The notes below the pieces were generated by a model. That model ran no database searches, had not been told where the DNA came from, and saw only the letters and a program-made list of their open reading frames with translations. A program made the translations under genes and the position numbers. Positions 4,585 to 7,331 of a DNA stretch of 7,331 nt are shown in pieces. Where the stretch lies: contig CAJQQW010000378.1 of NCBI GenBank assembly GCA_905480565.1, forward strand, positions 1 through 7,331, read 5' to 3'. The stretch's first letter is position 1. Every line of letters begins with the position of its first letter. The DNA comes from an uncultured Halioglobus sp. GTDB lineage: Bacteria > Pseudomonadota > Gammaproteobacteria > Pseudomonadales > Halieaceae.

Positions 4585-7331
4585 TCAGCCGCCCTCCGCT
4601 GCGTCGTAAGCGGGTTTAGGTCGCGCAATGTAGCGTTCCACAATGACATAAAGCGCGGGCACCACCAGCACGCCGATCAGTGTGGCGACGAGCATGCCAC
4701 TGAATACAGTCATACCCATTACCTTGCGAGCTTCCGCCCCGGCGCCGCTGGCGACTAACAGGGGCAGTACGCCCAGGATGAAAGAGAAAGCTGTCATCAG
4801 GATTGGGCGGAAACGCAGTTTGGCTGCTGTCATGGCGGCCTCGACAGGATCCTTGCCTTTTTCTGTCTCCAGCTTGGCAAATTCGACGATCAGGATTGCA
4901 TTTTTGGCGGCGAGACCAATCAGCATCACCAGTCCGATTTGCGCAAAGACGTTGTTGACGTAGCTTTCGCTGAAAAGTCTGGCAATCCATAGGCCACCGA
5001 TAGCGCCGAATACGGCGATCGGTGTCCCCAGCAGCACAGACAGTGGCAGAGACCAGCTCTCATACTGCGCAGCAAGAATCAGGAATACAAACACCAGTGC
5101 CATGATGAAGACGATAGAGCCCGAACCCTCCGCCGCTTTTTCCTGGTAAGACATATCTGACCAGCTGTAACCCATGTCGCCAGGGAGTGTCTCGTTCGCG
5201 ACCTCTTCAAGCGCGGCCAGTGCCTGGGACGAACTGTAGCCTGGCGCTGGTTGTCCGGTTAACTTGGCGGAACGGAACAGGTTGAAGCGGTTGGTGAATT
5301 CCGGGCCCCAGGAACGCGAGGTTTCAACCAGAGTAGACAGCGGCACGGAGTCACCTTTGCGGTTGCGCACGTAAAACATATTTATGCCGTCAATTGAATT
5401 CCGGTACTCGGGTTCAGCCTGCACATACACTTTGTACAGTCGGCCAAACCGGTTGAAGTCGTTAACATAGGCGCCGCCGAGGAAGGCGCCCACCGACGTA
5501 TTGATGTCGCGCAGGGGGACGCCAAGTTTGAGAGCCTTGCCGTCGTCAATATCGAGAAAGATTTGCGGTGAGCTCGGGCGGAACAGGGTCTGGATGCCGC
5601 TGATCTCCGGGCGCAGGGCTGCGGCCTCGATAAAGCGCTGAGATTGTTCAAACAGGTATTGTGGTGAATTGCCGCCACGGTCTTGCAGCATAAGGGTAAA
5701 GCCCGAGCCCGTGCCGAGTCCGGGAATCGCCGGTGGCCCGAACGCAAAGGCCGCGCCTTCATTTATGTGCGCGGCCAGATCCGCATTCAGTCGCCGCACC
5801 AGCTCCGTGGCGTGGTCCTCGGCATTGGGACGTTCATCCCAGTCTTTCAGCTGGATAAAAGCCATGCCGGCATTGGACTGCAAGGTGCCTGACATAATGC
5901 TGTAGCCCGCAATCACAGTGGAGTTCTGGATGGCATCGTATTTTTCAAGGACGTCTTCTACCTGCTTCATGACAGCGCTGGTGCGCTGCAGGGAGGCGCT
6001 GTCGGGCATAATTACGCCCGCCATAATATAGGCCTGGTCCTCCTCGGGTACGAATCCGCTCGGGACAATTTGGAAAAGCAGGATGACACCGCCAACCAGC
6101 GCGAGCAGCAGCCCGCCGGCCCGCCCGATTTTATGTGTGAAATACCCGGTCAACACCATGAACTTGTCAGTAGCAATCTCGAAGTAGTGATTGAACCATC
6201 GGAAAAATCGGTCGAACACGCTCTTCGCCTCACCGGGCGGTTTTAGTAGCGAAGCGGCCAATGCCGGGCTCAGGGTCAGTGCGTTGATCGAGGAGATCGC
6301 CACCGAAATCGCGATGGTGATGGCGAACTGCTGGTACAAGGCGCCGGTAATGCCGCCCATGGCGGCCACTGGCACGAACACTGCAATCAGCGCCAGCGAG
6401 GTGGCCACGATCGGTCCTGAGACCTCACGCATAGCCTCGACGGTGGCTTGTCTGGCCTCCATGCCTTGATCCATTTTTGCTGCCACTGCTTCTACCACTA
6501 CAATCGCATCGTCTACGACGATACCGATCGCCAGCACAAGGCCAAGCAGTGACAGGGTATTGATAGAAAAACCCAGCAGCGGGAAAACGGCGAAAGCGCC
6601 GATCAGTGAGACCGGGACGGTAAGAGTGGGTATGAGCGTGGAGCGCGCGTTCTGCAGGAAGATATAGACTACCAGAATGACCAGAGAGACTGCCTGAAAC
6701 AGGGTGATGACGATTTCTCGAATGCCGGCGATAATGGGCTTTGTAGTGTCCAGTGAAATAACGTATTGCACGTCGTCCGGGAAGCGCTCTGAAATACGAT
6801 CCATGGTAGCGATGACCTTCTCGGCGACATCGAGGCCATTGGCGTCTGGTAACTGAAAGACCTGCACCAGTGATGAGGCCTGTCCGTCGAGGCGCACGTT
6901 GTACAGGTAGTTTTGCGATCCCAGCTCAATTCTCGCAATGTCTCTCAGTAGTACCTGAGAGCCGTCGGGGTTCGCGCGAACCACGACCGCACCAAACTCT
7001 TCGGGCGTTTCAAAGCGACCGCCAGTATCTACGGTATAAGTAAATTCGGTGCCCGGTGGTGCGGGTTCGCCACCGATCTGCCCCGCAGGTACCAATACAT
7101 TCTGGTTCTGTATAGCCTGGGTAATGTCGGTAACGGTCAGACCAAGCTTGGCCAGTTCGTCCGGGCGTATCCATATGCGCATGGCATATTCCGATATACT
7201 GCCGCCAAGGACTTCGGCCAGCCCAACACCCCGAATCCTTGCAATTTCATCAACGATATTAATGGCGGCATAGTTGGACAGAAAGCTTTCGTCATAGGTC
7301 CCATTGGGGGAGATGAGAGAAACCAGCAGCA
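4585..7331 (-). CDS. RND multidrug efflux permease, HAE1 (AcrB/MexF-like) family, 5' end beyond window
   Basis: This inner-membrane proton/drug antiporter is the pumping subunit of a tripartite efflux system. The open frame continues past the internal ATG at 7182 to the window edge, giving 914 visible residues; by comparison with AcrB (about 1050) roughly 130 N-terminal residues are missing. The first visible residues (LLVSLISPNGTYDESFLSNY) match the AcrB porter region around residue 130, and EYAMRIWIRPDELAKLGL follows as in the family. In visible numbering, the proton-relay residues are present: Asp273-Asp274 in GIVVDDAIVVVEAV (bases 6508-6513), Lys809 in GLAAKNAILIVEFAK and Arg841 in FRPILMT. 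Also typical are FLQNARSTLIPTLTVPVSLIG near 225, LKDWDERP near 495, GGAYVNDF near 618 and DMSYQEKAAEG near 726. Hydrophobic blocks fit TM2-TM12 with the second large periplasmic loop between TM7 and TM8. The switch loop reads AGYSIMSGTLQSN, lacking the Phe pair of AcrB and resembling MexF-type pumps. No frameshift is seen. The periplasmic adaptor gene is expected upstream, outside the window. Substrates unknown. Confidence 0.96.
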   Translation of the reverse strand, partial: LLVSLISPNGTYDESFLSNYAAINIVDEIARIRGVGLAEVLGGSISEYAMRIWIRPDELAKLGLTVTDITQAIQNQNVLVPAGQIGGEPAPPGTEFTYTVDTGGRFETPEEFGAVVVRANPDGSQVLLRDIARIELGSQNYLYNVRLDGQASSLVQVFQLPDANGLDVAEKVIATMDRISERFPDDVQYVISLDTTKPIIAGIREIVITLFQAVSLVILVVYIFLQNARSTLIPTLTVPVSLIGAFAVFPLLGFSINTLSLLGLVLAIGIVVDDAIVVVEAVAAKMDQGMEARQATVEAMREVSGPIVATSLALIAVFVPVAAMGGITGALYQQFAITIAISVAISSINALTLSPALAASLLKPPGEAKSVFDRFFRWFNHYFEIATDKFMVLTGYFTHKIGRAGGLLLALVGGVILLFQIVPSGFVPEEDQAYIMAGVIMPDSASLQRTSAVMKQVEDVLEKYDAIQNSTVIAGYSIMSGTLQSNAGMAFIQLKDWDERPNAEDHATELVRRLNADLAAHINEGAAFAFGPPAIPGLGTGSGFTLMLQDRGGNSPQYLFEQSQRFIEAAALRPEISGIQTLFRPSSPQIFLDIDDGKALKLGVPLRDINTSVGAFLGGAYVNDFNRFGRLYKVYVQAEPEYRNSIDGINMFYVRNRKGDSVPLSTLVETSRSWGPEFTNRFNLFRSAKLTGQPAPGYSSSQALAALEEVANETLPGDMGYSWSDMSYQEKAAEGSGSIVFIMALVFVFLILAAQYESWSLPLSVLLGTPIAVFGAIGGLWIARLFSESYVNNVFAQIGLVMLIGLAAKNAILIVEFAKLETEKGKDPVEAAMTAAKLRFRPILMTAFSFILGVLPLLVASGAGAEARKVMGMTVFSGMLVATLIGVLVVPALYVIVERYIARPKPAYDAAEGG
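4593..4597 (-). promoter_or_regulatory. Shine-Dalgarno sequence of the outer-membrane channel gene
   Basis: On the minus strand GGAGG lies inside the last codons of the RND permease gene, nine bases before the ATG at 4583-4581. It decides the start of the channel gene in favour of this ATG over the in-frame ATG at 4649, and explains the C-terminal Glu-Gly-Gly of the permease. Confidence 0.8.

Noticed and set aside
4584..4649. Upstream ATG at 4649 as start of the outer-membrane channel gene
   Set aside because: It would put 22 polar residues ahead of a clean lipoprotein signal peptide and overlap the RND gene by 65 bases, while a good Shine-Dalgarno serves the ATG at 4583.
4585..7182. ATG at 7182 as the true start of the RND permease
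   Set aside because: The 49 codons upstream to the window edge are in frame and match conserved RND porter sequence, so this Met is internal.

Overview
The window looks like a piece of chromosome from a gammaproteobacterium. Its PBP1b is closest in feel to Pseudomonas-type ponB/mrcB proteins and is followed by an LpoP-like activator, an arrangement known from Pseudomonas and relatives. Base composition is moderately GC-rich. A marine Pseudomonadales/Cellvibrionales-type bacterium is plausible, but the genus cannot be fixed from sequence alone. All recognised genes are ordinary housekeeping or efflux genes with intact key residues. I see no insertion sequence, phage gene, CRISPR array, tRNA or rRNA.

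Layout. (1) Bases 1-347, minus strand: the N-terminal 115 codons of a PfkB-family carbohydrate/nucleoside kinase, cut by the left edge. (2) Bases 348-512: a 165-bp divergent intergenic region holding an unusual set of inverted and direct repeats. (3) Bases 513-3193, plus strand: a two-gene operon of mrcB (bifunctional peptidoglycan synthase PBP1b) and lpoP (TPR outer-membrane lipoprotein that activates it), overlapping by one base. (4) Bases 3201-7331, minus strand: the distal part of an RND multidrug-efflux operon. It contains an inner-membrane HAE1-type RND permease (5' end beyond the right edge) and a NodT-family outer-membrane lipoprotein channel, one base apart. The periplasmic adaptor is expected just beyond the right edge.

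How they work together. PBP1b polymerises and crosslinks peptidoglycan from the inner membrane; LpoP reaches through the periplasm from the outer membrane and is expected to stimulate it. The RND permease and outer-membrane channel should form two of the three parts of a proton-driven drug efflux pump. The two operons converge with only 7 bp between their stop codons, so their transcripts probably overlap or share a termination region.

I looked for a previously undescribed system and did not find a convincing one. The items most worth a second look are the competing repeats upstream of mrcB, the coupled mrcB-lpoP pair with a very short PBP1b cytoplasmic tail, and a switch loop without phenylalanine in the RND permease.
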